A stretch of DNA of 64,000 nucleotides from Plectrocnemia conspersa (taxonomy: Eukaryota; Arthropoda; Insecta; Trichoptera; Polycentropodidae). The notes beneath the pieces are model-generated. The model was not told the DNA's origin and did not search any database. It saw only the letters and a list, made by a program, of their open reading frames with translations. The stretch spans positions 558,001-622,000 of the forward strand of contig VTFK01000009.1 of NCBI GenBank assembly GCA_009617715.1. Reading direction: 5' to 3'. This document shows positions 50,601 through 62,600 of this stretch, piece by piece; the stretch's first letter is position 1, and each line of letters opens with the position of its first letter. Position numbers and translations under genes: made by a program.

Positions 50601-52617
50601 TTTCTATCTTCATCATATACTTTTTCTGAAACTGAATTAATTATAAACGACGATTCAGATTTTAAAGACAATGATGGAAATGTTTTTCTATGAAAAATAT
50701 GGTAAAAAATCAAATAAAATCTTTAATCTTATTTACTTCTGCATTTTTTTAAAATTATAAATAAAATTAAACTTTATTATGCTTTTATTATTTTTAATAC
50801 ATAATATTAAAAAAATACCTATCTACCTATCAAGACATATTATAATATAAAATACTATCTCATATTAGGATACATTTTTAAAAAACGGAAAAATAAGAAG
50901 GATGACATAAAACCGAATATATTCTAAATTTATTTAGTATATTGCTGTATTTTTATTGAATGTTCGTAAATAATTGTTATTTGTGAAAAAATGTTATTTT
51001 GTTTCTGAAACAGTTTTCCAAAAAGTGTCTCATATTCAGTACCTTTCATCTACTTGTGAAATCACAACTAAACTATGGATTTACTATGAAATAGCACTTA
51101 TCATACTAATCACATTAAGATATTGTACCAATTATTGTCATGGAAAATTGAAAATTAAAACCGCTTATTATTTTAATATATCTTAAATTTGATCTCAATC
51201 AAGTTATACCGGCATTTTATTGTATAAATTTATCGGATCCAAATTCCTTAAAAAACATTAATAAAAGACCGATCTTAAGGGTTAGGTTTTGCCATGAAAA
51301 TTAGGGTTTGTCAGTCAAAATCGATTTTGTAGATAAAATATATCTGTTAACCACAAAAAATTACTTAATTGCATTGGGTCTTATTAGAAATTAGGCTTCA
51401 GGCTTATATTGGTAAAGCTTAGCTACATGTTAATAAGAGCTTTGTTAAATAAGGTATGAAAAAATTATATAATACGTTTTTGAAGAACATGAAAAAATTA
51501 TATGAATTTAAAGGTTTTTTTATTAATTGAGGTAACCATTAAAAAAATATTTTCATTATTTATAAAAAAATTTTCTACTTCATGTAATTTTGTATTTATA
51601 ATAAGAGTAAGATTGCCTATTTAATGACCTATATCATTTGGTACAGAAGTCAAATTTATTTCGCTAAATTCAGATTTATCATTTGCACGTTTGATTTTGC
51701 AACACAACTAAGGTTTCTGTTTCGTCTTATCCCGGGGCTATTTCCATAAAAGAAATTAGTCGTTGTTAAATATATTATTCATAAAAGCAGGTATACCTAT
51801 GCGTTTGTTACCATTCTATTAGTAGGGTAGTTACAGATTAGATTACCGACAGATAAAATTTATTTTGAGCCTCAGAAACATCATTAAAATGCTACATTAA
51901 AATTTAATAATTACAGTATTAAATTTATTAGTAAACAATTTATTGAAGCGCGTTTCTAATGAAGCTATTATGTAAAAGTGAAAAATAGACATTCCTTAAA
52001 ATATTCACGTACAAGTAATTGTGAATAGGTATTATACACGAGATTGTCATTAATCTCCAAAGGTAGGCGATATTAAAAAGCGTAGCTTAAAATCCATGTT
52101 GTTAATCATCGAAATAGTGATTGAAAAAATGTATTTTCTGAACGATATATATCTCAATAAAAAAGATGTTATAATAGTGGTAGCCATAAACGACTAAAGA
52201 GCCACTCGCTCAGAATGAACAATATCATGATATGCTCTTATGACAGCCGCTATTGCTTTGCTGTCATCGTAGCCATTTTCCAACCCGTTGCCCCCTGACA
52301 CATTGCAGTAATGTTTGTCATGCGGCAGCCCTAATTGAACAATAATTGTTAGCCGATGGGGTGCAATCGTTCATTTCCGACCCCAACGTCTATATTGCGC
52401 CCCTATCGACGTTTTCATCGAGCCCCCACGTATTCGACCGCATTGCGCGAGTTAATTGTGGCGTAGCCAGAAGACTACGCCGTAGTCGCCTTTCGAGATA
52501 CGTGCTCTATTATGTGTGTGCGTTCGTATTGGACAGCGGGACGGCGTTATTACCTTTCTGTTGGTGTTTAATATGTGCGCGGGTCAGAGGCGCGCAATCC
52601 GCGGCCTCCGAACTCAC

Positions 52618-52669
52618 GCGGTCCACTGCCCGCCCCTGACGATCGCCATTCTGCGCGGTACAGCGAGAT
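52618..52669 (-). CDS. Candidate pHCl upstream exon with in-frame ATG
   Basis: A GC-rich 52-base segment on the minus strand is bordered by a good acceptor (TTTATTGTTTCAG) and a good donor (GTGAGT). It contains an ATG at 52649 with A at -3 and G at +4, then MAIVRGGQWT and two further bases. Joined to the acceptor at 26998, the split codon becomes Ala and the frame continues Cys-Pro-Asn-Met-Gly into the signal peptide, with no stop. That would add 14 residues before Met1. Chance of frame compatibility is one in three, so this is suggestive only. It may instead be a 5' UTR exon of the same gene, or an exon of an unrelated transcript. Confidence 0.5.
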
Positions 52670-53359
52670 CTGAAACAATAAATATAAGTGATTGAAATTT
52701 ATTATTCTATATTTAATCCATACAGGTGTGTGACAAGGATGCTTATTGTCACCAATGCTATTTGATTTATATTCATAGCATCGATGAATAACCATCTGGC
52801 AGAAGTATAAAGTGGAAGAAGTTTGTAGTTTACTGTTTTAATTTCTATGTATACATTTATTTCCGTTTTTATACTTTTTAAAATATATTATTACAATAAT
52901 GCGTTACATGCAAATTATTAGATTTTCAACTTATTTTTATTAAATCAACAATATCATTAAAATTTAGATTAACTAAAGACAAGTTGTGGTCTAATAAAAC
53001 AGGATAAGAAATTGTATCAAAAAGTGTTAAACCTACTTTGTTAGTGTTAAATCTAGCTACAGTGTAAGCTCATAGCTCACTATGCGCTTTCTGACGGAGA
53101 ACTCAACACAAAGGGGGGTAAACCTCAAAAGTTATAGTGTTTTCTTAACCTAATTGCTCCTTCATGTGCACGTTCGACAATAATTGAGCCAAGTCGACTG
53201 TTATTAAGATTAACCCTCAACACAACGTTTCATTCGCATCGCTTGATAAACAAATTATGACGCGTTGGGAAGGAATATGACACGCGGGGTAATAATGAAC
53301 ATGATAAAATCACAATACATTTTAAGGTGAGTTGAGGTATAAATTTATGCCTCACCGAT

Positions 53360-53381
53360 TTATATATATATATATATATAA
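53360..53381. repeat. TA microsatellite
   Basis: About ten TA units. Confidence 0.9.
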
Positions 53382-54237
53382 TATAAAAATAACTTAAAAA
53401 GTTGTTAAGATTTTATTTTGGGTAATACCGAACGCTATAAAAATATTTTCAAGGTTAATTATTGCACTCGTATTGTTCACGTGTCAAAGCAATAGAGGTT
53501 TAATAAAGATTATCTATAGATAGCGATCATCACAAGTAGGCTTTATATATGTATAGCATAGTTCATTATGTTCCGCAATATGTATTTACGTGACACACTG
53601 TGTTGTGTAAATACGTGTATACAGGGGATTAAAAAATGAAAGAGTCGTGCGCCGTAAATGTGAAAATGCACTCAGACACGTTATTAATATTTATATGGCG
53701 CTCCATTAAGTCATATCGTAATACGGTGAAGGCCGTTGCTTTATTAATTAAACGGTAAATTATAACGTATGACTCGTTTTTAATTTTTATAACAATGCGG
53801 TATTTTAGGCGTTATGGCCAAAATTAAAAATAACACCTCGTCTGACGTTTAGTCCGGCAGCCATTTTGAATTGTATTTGACTAAATGATTTAATTATGCG
53901 ATAAAGTGTATAATTATGCATTCAGAAGATATTAAATATAAAATAAATGTAAAAATAAACGTAATTAAAAAAACATGTTATTATGGTTGATTCTTAATGC
54001 CAGTTTTAATTTTAATTTTAATTTATTACTATTATTTGACTGTATTGTATATTTTTATATATAAAAAATTCTTATTATTTATATAGTAAAATATCAAATA
54101 TCCATTTAGTATGAAGACTGTCAGCAATAATTTCAATGTTTTTTGTATAATAACTTTTTAGTATTTTTTTAATTCCGAAATACGATTATTTTTTGATTTG
54201 GAATACAAATTTATCATAAATACTAAAAAAGGCAAAA

Positions 54238-54615
54238 GCCGATCCCAACCACGCGCTCGTCGGCCGTTAATCTATTTCTTTAGCCTTAACATTTATACTT
54301 AAAACTTGGTCTTAACAACTTAATTAGTAGCTTATATTTTAATTTTATACCCCTAGCCCTACATATACTATATGTCTTATACGCACATTTTTTTTATTAT
54401 ATATTTTTCTGAGAATTGTGTCCTATCAGTCTATGAATTTCTATTAAATAATATCATATCACTGATTTTCAAAGTATTGCTAATATTTATTATTATCCAG
54501 AAAAATTGCTTAATTACACAATTTATAGTGACATTAAATTAATATTTTTTTATAATAAAGTATGTGGAATAAATATGGATATCAACAGTTAACAAGCGCG
54601 TGGTCGGAATCGGCA
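54238..54615. repeat. Inverted pair of a dispersed 35-40 base motif
   Basis: 54238-54271 (plus) reads gccgatcccaaccacgcgct and continues to gttaat. 54575-54615 carries the same motif on the minus strand (gccgattccgaccacgcgct, then tgttaac). A third, diverged minus-strand copy lies at 55515-55550, and two plus-strand copies end the repeats at 34944-34981 and 35619-35665. This suggests the end of a MITE family; here two ends face each other 300 bases apart. Confidence 0.6.
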
Positions 54616-57600
54616 TTTTTTTCCATTCGCAAATCTTAATCTGATCGAGCCCTAACGACCATGTAACGCATATATTATGAAACGAAAGCAGGTGGAAATG
54701 AACATTTATAATAATACCCGCAAATAAAACCACACGCAGACAAACTTCATTAGGAATTTACTTTTGATAATAATTTTCACCTGATATTCTCGAATTTGGA
54801 CATTCTGCATTCGAACCCGTATCAAGAGAAACTACGCTGAACATTAACAAAAAAAGCAGCAGCTTCTCTCTTTCTGTTAATCCTGACAAAGCTACAATGT
54901 CCAAAATCTAGAATTAAATTTAAACTTTAAAAACTAGGAAATTCTTCAGACGCAGATAATACTACGAAAACATTAAGTGTATACAATAATTACACAAATA
55001 AGTGGCTCTAACTTAAAAATTAACAGGATAAGATAAACAAGACCACTAAATGTCTAACTGTCGAACAAAGTTGAACTATGTGACTTGAATTAGTATCTAC
55101 ATGTACGGAATATAAATTACCCAAAAGTTTTCTTTATTTATTACCCATGGAATATATAATTGACTAATTTGATATTTATTATTTTCATATAAAATTAACT
55201 GAATTAACTATAATTGTATAATTAAATTTTATAAAAATATATATACGACTGATTTCACTAAACATTGTTTTTATATTATTAAAATGGCTGCTTTTTTTTT
55301 TCTTTATCTTAAGAAAGAAATATTAATTTATTTCTTAAATATGATATTTTAAAATGAGGAAATTTAAAATTATATACAAAATATATGTAATAGCTTATTT
55401 TATAATCATATATGTAGAATTTATTATTTATAATTATGTAAAATTAAAATATTAGCTACAAAGCTAGTTTTTTAGACTAAGTTGTAAGTAAGATGATTAA
55501 GGTCAAGCAAAAGAAGTTAACAGCCAACAAGCACATGGTCTGAACCGGGATTATCCTTTTCTGACCGCCTAATATATGTTAAAATGAAATTTATTGATAT
55601 TTAATAAAAAATATTTTTATTGTGATTTTTAAAAATATTTTATATGAAAAGGTTATCGTATATTTAAAAAATTGAATTAAAAAAAAACATACACTTTCAT
55701 ACGCCGCTTTAAGTGTATGTAAAATGTGTAATATATCTATGTATGCCTTACTTTTGTAAGAATCTAATAAATTTTGTTCATCCATCATAATCCGTCAAAG
55801 ATGCGTGAAAAATGGTTCCTTCAAAGGACGTAAATCATTCCGCTTATTTTTGTACATTCGAGATAATTAATAATAGCACGCACAATAAACCCATACGCCA
55901 AAGAATAATATATGAAAATATATAAACAATGCTCTCTCTTGAAAATGTAATTATCTGAAAATAAATTATGTTTTTCCGTTAAATGTTTGGGAGAATAAAA
56001 CATACATTATACAACATAGTATTGAAGTTAAGTTAAATATTTTACCTACCACTCGACGCTGTTCAACTTTGTTTAACTTTCGCCATTATACGTAAATTTA
56101 TCTCTGTTCTGTTTCCTTTCGTTAATTTTCTTTTGTCATTCCGGGAATGGCTTGTTGAAAAAAAAAACATTGTCCGAATAATACATTCATTTTATACAGT
56201 TTTTGTACCAAGTTAAATTATTACGGGTTAATATTAGATCATAAATTAAATTTCATATTAAATGTCATAAAGATATCAACGCACGAGTATTAAGGAAACC
56301 TTTTTTTATTTACATTAAGTGTTTACGTTACGATTACATTATGTAAGTTCTAGCACGGATAAAAGCAAGACATAAAAGACATTAAGCTTTGGGGTAATTC
56401 GCTAAAACGAGCTTAAAATTATCTACATTCGGCTCCGTGTGGTCCAGGAGTGTAAACATTCCCTGCCGTCTGATAGAAATATTACTGTAATAAAGGCGTT
56501 GTGGAAATATACGAGTAGATAGAACCAACCCCTAAAGTAGGAGCTGGGTTAATTCACGAAATTTGAGCTTAATATTTCCTAGAAGCTAATAATAAGCGTA
56601 AGCTCTAACCTGGTCTTAAATACCTATGAAGAAAATTAATAAATATAAAGATTTTTTTTTGTATTAACTTGTTAGAGTAGAATATTAAAAAAAAATTGTA
56701 CTTTTAATTGTAATGGGTAAAAAAATCGGAAAATATAGAGACGAGTAAGTAGTGTTTAAAAGGTCAATGACAATCGGTGAGAGGATAATAAAGGATTAAA
56801 TAGGAATAGAGATATTTTCGAGAGCTCTTGATGATAGACTTTTTAACCAGTTTTTACTGAGGCTTTCGACAATGATTATTTACTTTTACATTCATATAAA
56901 GTGAGTACCTATATATTCATGGTGATGTTCAACTCGCTGATTATTGGGGTTTACCGATCTAAAGCTCTTTTGAATAGAAGCACGAATTAGATTTGCTATT
57001 ATAAAATCGATTTTCTTCATCGGCAGCGTAAGACCAACTCAAAAGATTTAGTACTAATATAAATAAGTTATTAGTATTTATTAAAAATATTTTTATTTCA
57101 CAAATCGCTCAGGCTACTTTGTCACTGTTTTTTATTACAATGAACCATAGTTATGCACTTAGAGTTGTAAGTAATAATGTTTTTACTAGCTAAGAGCAGC
57201 CGCCTTTCTTTAAATGATAACAAAATGGCGTATTATTTATGTTTTATATATATGGAAAATGTTAAGAGTAAATTATGATATTGCATGCTAGAAAAAAGAG
57301 CAAAAATAAAGTATTTCATGCGGCGCAAATTTGATTTGTATGAGGGGGAGATTTACGAGCGTTAAGTCACATAATAAGAAAAAGAGAATATTCTTACATA
57401 CACCAGATTATATGTATGTGTGTATGTATATGATACAAGAAAAGAATGTATAATATAAATTTATACGCAATTTTCACGGGGAGCGATTCATTCATTTTTT
57501 CATCGTAATTTTGCGGTGCGGCCGTATTGTATTCGGAAATAATAATCGAATTGTTTTTTTAATGCTTTACGGCCGCTCCGGGAAATCAGCGCTTTCCGTA

Positions 57601-58239
57601 ATACGTCGTATAAATCATTTTAATTTATCAGATTTTTGTGTATTTTGTACGTATTCTTAAATCTATATGTATTGTGCTTTTCGAAACGCGAGGCTTCCGT
57701 TTTTCCGAATGATATTTAAAAATTCGCGATAAATCAGTCGGAAGTACCGCTTTTGACTCGTGACATTTGATTCGATAAAAAAGGTCATATGGAGGGCAGA
57801 AATTTAAACGATGTACAGGATGACCATAGAATGTATAGAGGTATACTAAATCGTATTATTAATAAATACCATTCATCTTAAGTGTGACATGTATTTTTTA
57901 TTTTAAATATATGTGCAGTGTACAAATAAAAATATACAATGTTATCTGCCCATCAGATAACGTGTTTGAAATATGAAAGTAAGGCAAGTCCATTTTATTT
58001 AAAAAAAGAGTTACAGCTTATTTATCAGCAATATAAATTATTTTAAATTTATGTTTTTAAACAATTTACAATTATATCTATAAATATCAGTGTAAACTTT
58101 TTACTAGTAATTTATTTTGGTCGATGATATTACTTGTTGGTAGATTTTGAAAGTAAAAATTGAAAAGCGTGCTTTGTTAGTTAGTTTTCGTAGTTTAAAG
58201 AAAATACACTTTTAAAACAATTGTAGTTTTACTGACTCA

Positions 58240-59670
58240 TGGTTTTATACAAAAGTGTGCTAAGAGAGAAATGCGACCGAGAAATTACAGAGCAGTTTTA
58301 AATATTATTTGGATACCAAAGAAGCTAAAATTTTAGTATGCAAAAGATTTTTTTTAGACGCATTCAATAAATCTAAAGGAAGAGTGGAATGTTCTCTCAA
58401 TGCAACAACATTTTGGAGAAGATTTTTGTGGTAGAATAGAAGGTTCCTCTAGGAAAACCAATGAGGAAGAATTAGAATGCGTGAAGGAGCACATTGAGAG
58501 TTTTCGTCAATCAGAAAGCCATTATTCAAGGGTATCACAATCTAAATCGAAAGTATTTAAAATAAAATATATTAAAAAATGTACAGGTTATACGTTTATA
58601 AATATAAGAAAAATAACACAAGTTATGTAAAAGAGAAAATTTATGGGAATATTTTTAACAACGAATTTAATTTGCACTTTCATCATCCACGTAAAGACAC
58701 GTGCCAAAAGTACGATTCACTCAATATACAAATTAAAACGTCACGCAATATTGAATAAAAAACACATATGTTAAAACAACATGAACTACATTTAAAAGAT
58801 GCCGAATTGGCTAGAAAAACCTTACAAGGAGATAAAGCGCTAGCCTCAAAAAACCCAGAAAACTATTTTGCTTTTACATTTGATTTGCAAAAATCATTAC
58901 TATACCCTAAACTGACAGTTTCTGTTTCATACTTCAAATAAAACATGTATGTTTAGAATCAAGGTTTCCACAATTTACTTGATGATGAACTTCATATGTA
59001 TACCTGGGACGAACCAACTGCATCCAGAGGATCATAAGAACTAGCTTCTTGTTGTTAAAACATCTACAAAATGTACATTTACAACTCAAAAATATGTAAT
59101 CGCTTGTAGCGATATGTGCACTGGCCAAAATAAAAATATAAAATTGACTTTAATGTAGATGAAAATTATTTGGTCTAGCGATTACAATATAGATATTATT
59201 GACCATAAATTCTTATCTTGATATTCATTCCTGTCAAATGATCACGATTTTCGTGTTGTAGAAATAGCTATTTGAAGAACTAATTTTCTGTACATTCCCG
59301 ACGATTAATACAAATTAATCAAGCATGTCGCAAAAAAATCTATTTTACAGGAAATGGAAAGTGAAGATTTTTATTCAACCAAACCTCTGGAGGAAGCAAT
59401 TTTGAAAAGTACCAAAAATATTGATGGCAAAATTGTCAACTGACTAAAATTATTCTGGATAAGAGTATTGAAAAATGCACCATATAAATTAAAATATAAA
59501 AGTGATTCGCAATTTAAAACTATTGATTTATCGCCAAAATGGGGTAGGCCAAAGATTTTCGACAAAATAACAAAAAACTATGCCTATTACTAAAGAGAAA
59601 TATAAAGATATGATGGATTTATTGTCTTTTAAACCATCCATAGATCATGGGTACTTCAAAAATTTGTATT
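58240..59670 (+). mobile_element. Decayed long ORF of a repeated insect gene or transposase family
   Basis: Pieces in several frames line up in the plus direction: MQQHFGEDFCGRIEGSSRKT, NEEELECVKEHIESFRQSES, FNNEFNLHFHHPRKDTC, LKDAELARKTL, a KNPENYFAFTFDLQKS segment, LLDDELHMYTWDE, SDMCTGQNKNIKLT and NIDIIDHKF. The order and the SD-C-GQN word resemble an RNase H-like domain found in multicopy insect genes (I recall it as DUF7869-type, unchecked). Many frameshifts and stops mean it is a pseudogene or dead element. Because it is so long (about 1.4 kb) and still readable, the insertion is fairly young. Confidence 0.6.
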
Positions 59671-62600
59671 TTCTCAATTAAAAAAAATAATATTCCTTTA
59701 GGTATAATTTTATGTGTCTCTCTTTTCTATAAAATAATATTAGGCTTTATGCTTATTGCACCTATTCGAAAAAAATATGAAGTGTTGAAATAAAATAGAA
59801 AGTAGAGAAATAAATTATTCTATATTTCCTTATAACAATTTAAGTCTTGAAAACAGGAAATCAATATTTTCATAAAATCTTTACTTTGATAGTGAGATAA
59901 ATGGGTCCTAATAAAAACTTTTTTTTGCTTAAATATTGCTAATATAATTGTTGCACATAAACAATATTACATTAATGTTTATTATTGCTTATTAATATTT
60001 TTAAATCAGTTCAACAATATCATAATATGGACTTGCTCCACTTTCAAAATCAACGGTTCATATAATAGTTCTTTGCTTAACTTATTTAATACTTCTGTTT
60101 TGCCACTATTATCTTAAATTTTTCTAGTTGGAATTTCACCATGGATTTGTTATTTGTTCGCTCGGTGCGAAAAATGAATTTTAAAAGCTCCACCGAACAA
60201 TGACTGTGAGTGAGATTAGATCAGAGAAGTGCTTGTAATCCGGTTGTGTAACAAAAAGCACTTTTGAATGCAGAATTCCGACAGTTAAACTGATAAGTGT
60301 CCACCCCCATCGTTCTCCTCTTAGGGGATGCTTTATCGTGCTACCCTGCCAAGCGCCTTCTGTCAGGCTTATTTCTCTACGGCGTACAAAAGCTTACGTG
60401 GAAAACCGTGAAAGCTCGGGCAGTTTTATTGCTATGTTTATAATATAAATCTATGTATATTTATTAGTTAAATACAATGACAATTAACATATTTTAAATA
60501 CCGTTTGCGAATTTAATTATATTCAATCGATGATCCAATTACATATTATGCTAATGCAGCAAAATTTATATAGTGCGATATATAATCAAAGCAAATTCAT
60601 GAATATCTGAATTGGATTGTGTATTGAAAACAAACATTAGTTAAAATAAATTAATTTAGCAATTGTAAGTTATTGAGATCAATCAAGAAAAATGTTTGCT
60701 ATATAGTTGGGGAAAAAAAGAATATCTGCGAGCTAAGAATAGATTTGACAATTCAACACCTCTAATCATCAAGTTGATAAGTTACGAGATATGACAGTAT
60801 GTAGTGCTCCTGTTGCTTTGCATTTAACTGTGATGCTATGCATTTATAATTCGACAGCGTCTTCAGTACCCCATGTAACAGATATATATTTATCTCATTT
60901 ACCATGGAAGTGTCAAAGCCAAAAAAAAACTAGTGAATTTCAAATGTCGTGCTATTATTTTGATATCGAATTAAATGACAAAGATGTTCGTAATGCAATG
61001 ACATTAGTAAAATAATACAATATACGTTGCCATTACATGACATTCACATCTCATAAAAAATGATCAAGAAAGTTGGAGAGTATAAAATATATTTTTTCAT
61101 CTTGAACATATTTTTTATGTATATAAAAAATAAAATAAGACTTTTATCATAGTCAATTCCCAAGTAGCTTATTTGTTAACTTATTAAAACAAGCCGTGTT
61201 TAGATAGAAAATTATCAAAATTGTCTATAATTCTTGCATAAGTATTGAGCACATTGTAAGTAACATCAATAGGCAATTTAATAACAAAGCAAATAATTTG
61301 AAAAAAAATTTGCTTAGATTCACCTAGTGGTTTACTAACCTTTGCAACTTTATACGCTAGATAAATCAAAATATAACAAGTGAAAAATAGCGAATATTTT
61401 GTATAATTAAAATATCGTATAAACGGATTTTCAGTAAGCATTTGGCATGGTTTGTCATGGGTTATTAATAAAAAAAATGGTCGAACTCGGTTGCTACGAT
61501 AATTTAACTCGGTTATTATTGAGTTATTTGAAAATCATATAACTATTAATAAATAAATATTTTTAGTATTTAACATCATATTCAAACACGAAAGGTGACA
61601 TTTATAAGTAAATACAACTTTTGGAATAAATCCAAAATATTTTAATTCACAAACATGAGCGATTTGCCAAAACCTATTTTTTACTACAATTGCATCATAT
61701 ACTTGTTATGACAGTTTATAAAAACTCACATATTTTCAATCTAATCTACATTAAGCTTTATGGCAAAATAATAAAATTAATACTGTATGTATGAAATATT
61801 CAGTCAAATCGTCTCAAGATTTATTTCACTACCCATCTACAAACGTTTCTACATCAATCAGCCTTCATTTGATGGTATCTCGTTTTTTAAAGCTTATATA
61901 AAAATTTTATCACTAACAAACACGCCTGCTATCGAATGGCGAATTCGTTAACGAATAAATTTATTACTTGCTATATCTGGGTCGCGTGTTTTGCATGTGT
62001 CATCGTTTTAAATGCTCTTATATAACACAATAATGCGATTTGCAGTTATTCTGATTTATTACATCAAACCAAAATGCAGAGTGACACTTTGTTCTAAAAT
62101 TGCGAGAGAAATTAAACGAAGAGGAGAATTCTGTGTAATGTAATTAATCTACTAAATGTCACGAGACGGATATAAGATTATTATTCGTCTGATGCATTAA
62201 TTTTTGCATATCACTGTAATAAATATTTATTTGAATGCTAAATCATGATCAACAGAAAGCTTTCTATATTTATTCGTAGTATGTAATTCAATATAAAAGT
62301 ACTAATCTAACCTTTTTATGCTGAAAAGCCGCAATAAGCTAGCTGTAAACTAATTAGGCCGCATTCAAGAAACATAAGACGTAGCAAAAATATATAATGA
62401 AATTTTCTTTTAAATTTAAAGGTAACTAAGCTTGTAATAACTAGATGTATATTTCATTTGGCATTTAAAATATGGTAATTTTTAAATTAAGATAAATATA
62501 ATAAAAGACGTACACAAACATATTATTAAAATTTACATAATTTTTTCGGCAACATAAAATTAGTATTAATATAAATTTAAAATTTAAACTAAGTTAAAAA

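Larger units (their letters stand above)
39001..52617. other. Second part of the 25.6-kb intron (or 5' flank)
   Basis: It contains a mariner relic (39150-39610), a LINE relic (45280-46020), a pogo/tigger-like relic (49990-50600), a TTAGG tract (49377-49396) and GC-richer blocks at about 40630-41300, 41690-41930, 47760-48200, 48770-48870 and 49500-49720. A CpG-rich stretch begins near 52200 and runs into the candidate exon 52618-52669. No other exon was recognised. The 49500-49720 block is open in both strands but shows no familiar protein. Confidence 0.6.
109..52669 (-). other. pHCl: Gene span: insect pHCl-type Cys-loop chloride channel (3' part missing)
   Basis: Gene-level entry tying the exons together. 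Ten exons (two of them alternatives) with GT/AG borders and matching phases give a Cys-loop subunit from the signal peptide to just past M3. Seen: signal peptide, the ECD segment SLKYEVEFLLQQQWFDPRL, a Cys-x13-Cys loop, a second Cys pair (TIACP...NYSC), M1, M2 with the anion-type PAR entrance, and M3. Known of the family: pHCl subunits form pentameric chloride channels gated or inhibited by pH and modulated by ivermectin. The peptide matches my memory of insect pHCl far better than GluCl, Rdl or HisCl. Gene direction is right to left. The end of the M3-M4 loop, M4, stop and 3' UTR lie beyond position 1. Inclusion of the 52.6 kb exon is inference; without it the gene starts at 26998. No promoter could be assigned. 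Confidence 0.85.
52670..58240. other. Upstream or intronic DNA, repeats only
   Basis: AT-rich. It holds a TA microsatellite (53360-53381) and three copies of a short GCCGAT...CGCGC...GTTAA motif (54238-54271, 54575-54615, 55515-55550). Modest GC-richer patches lie at 53090-53300 and 57480-57620. No exon or promoter can be assigned. Confidence 0.6.

Noticed and set aside
60791..61015. Plus-strand 74-codon open frame, cysteine-containing
   Set aside because: Resembles no family I know and has no supporting neighbours.
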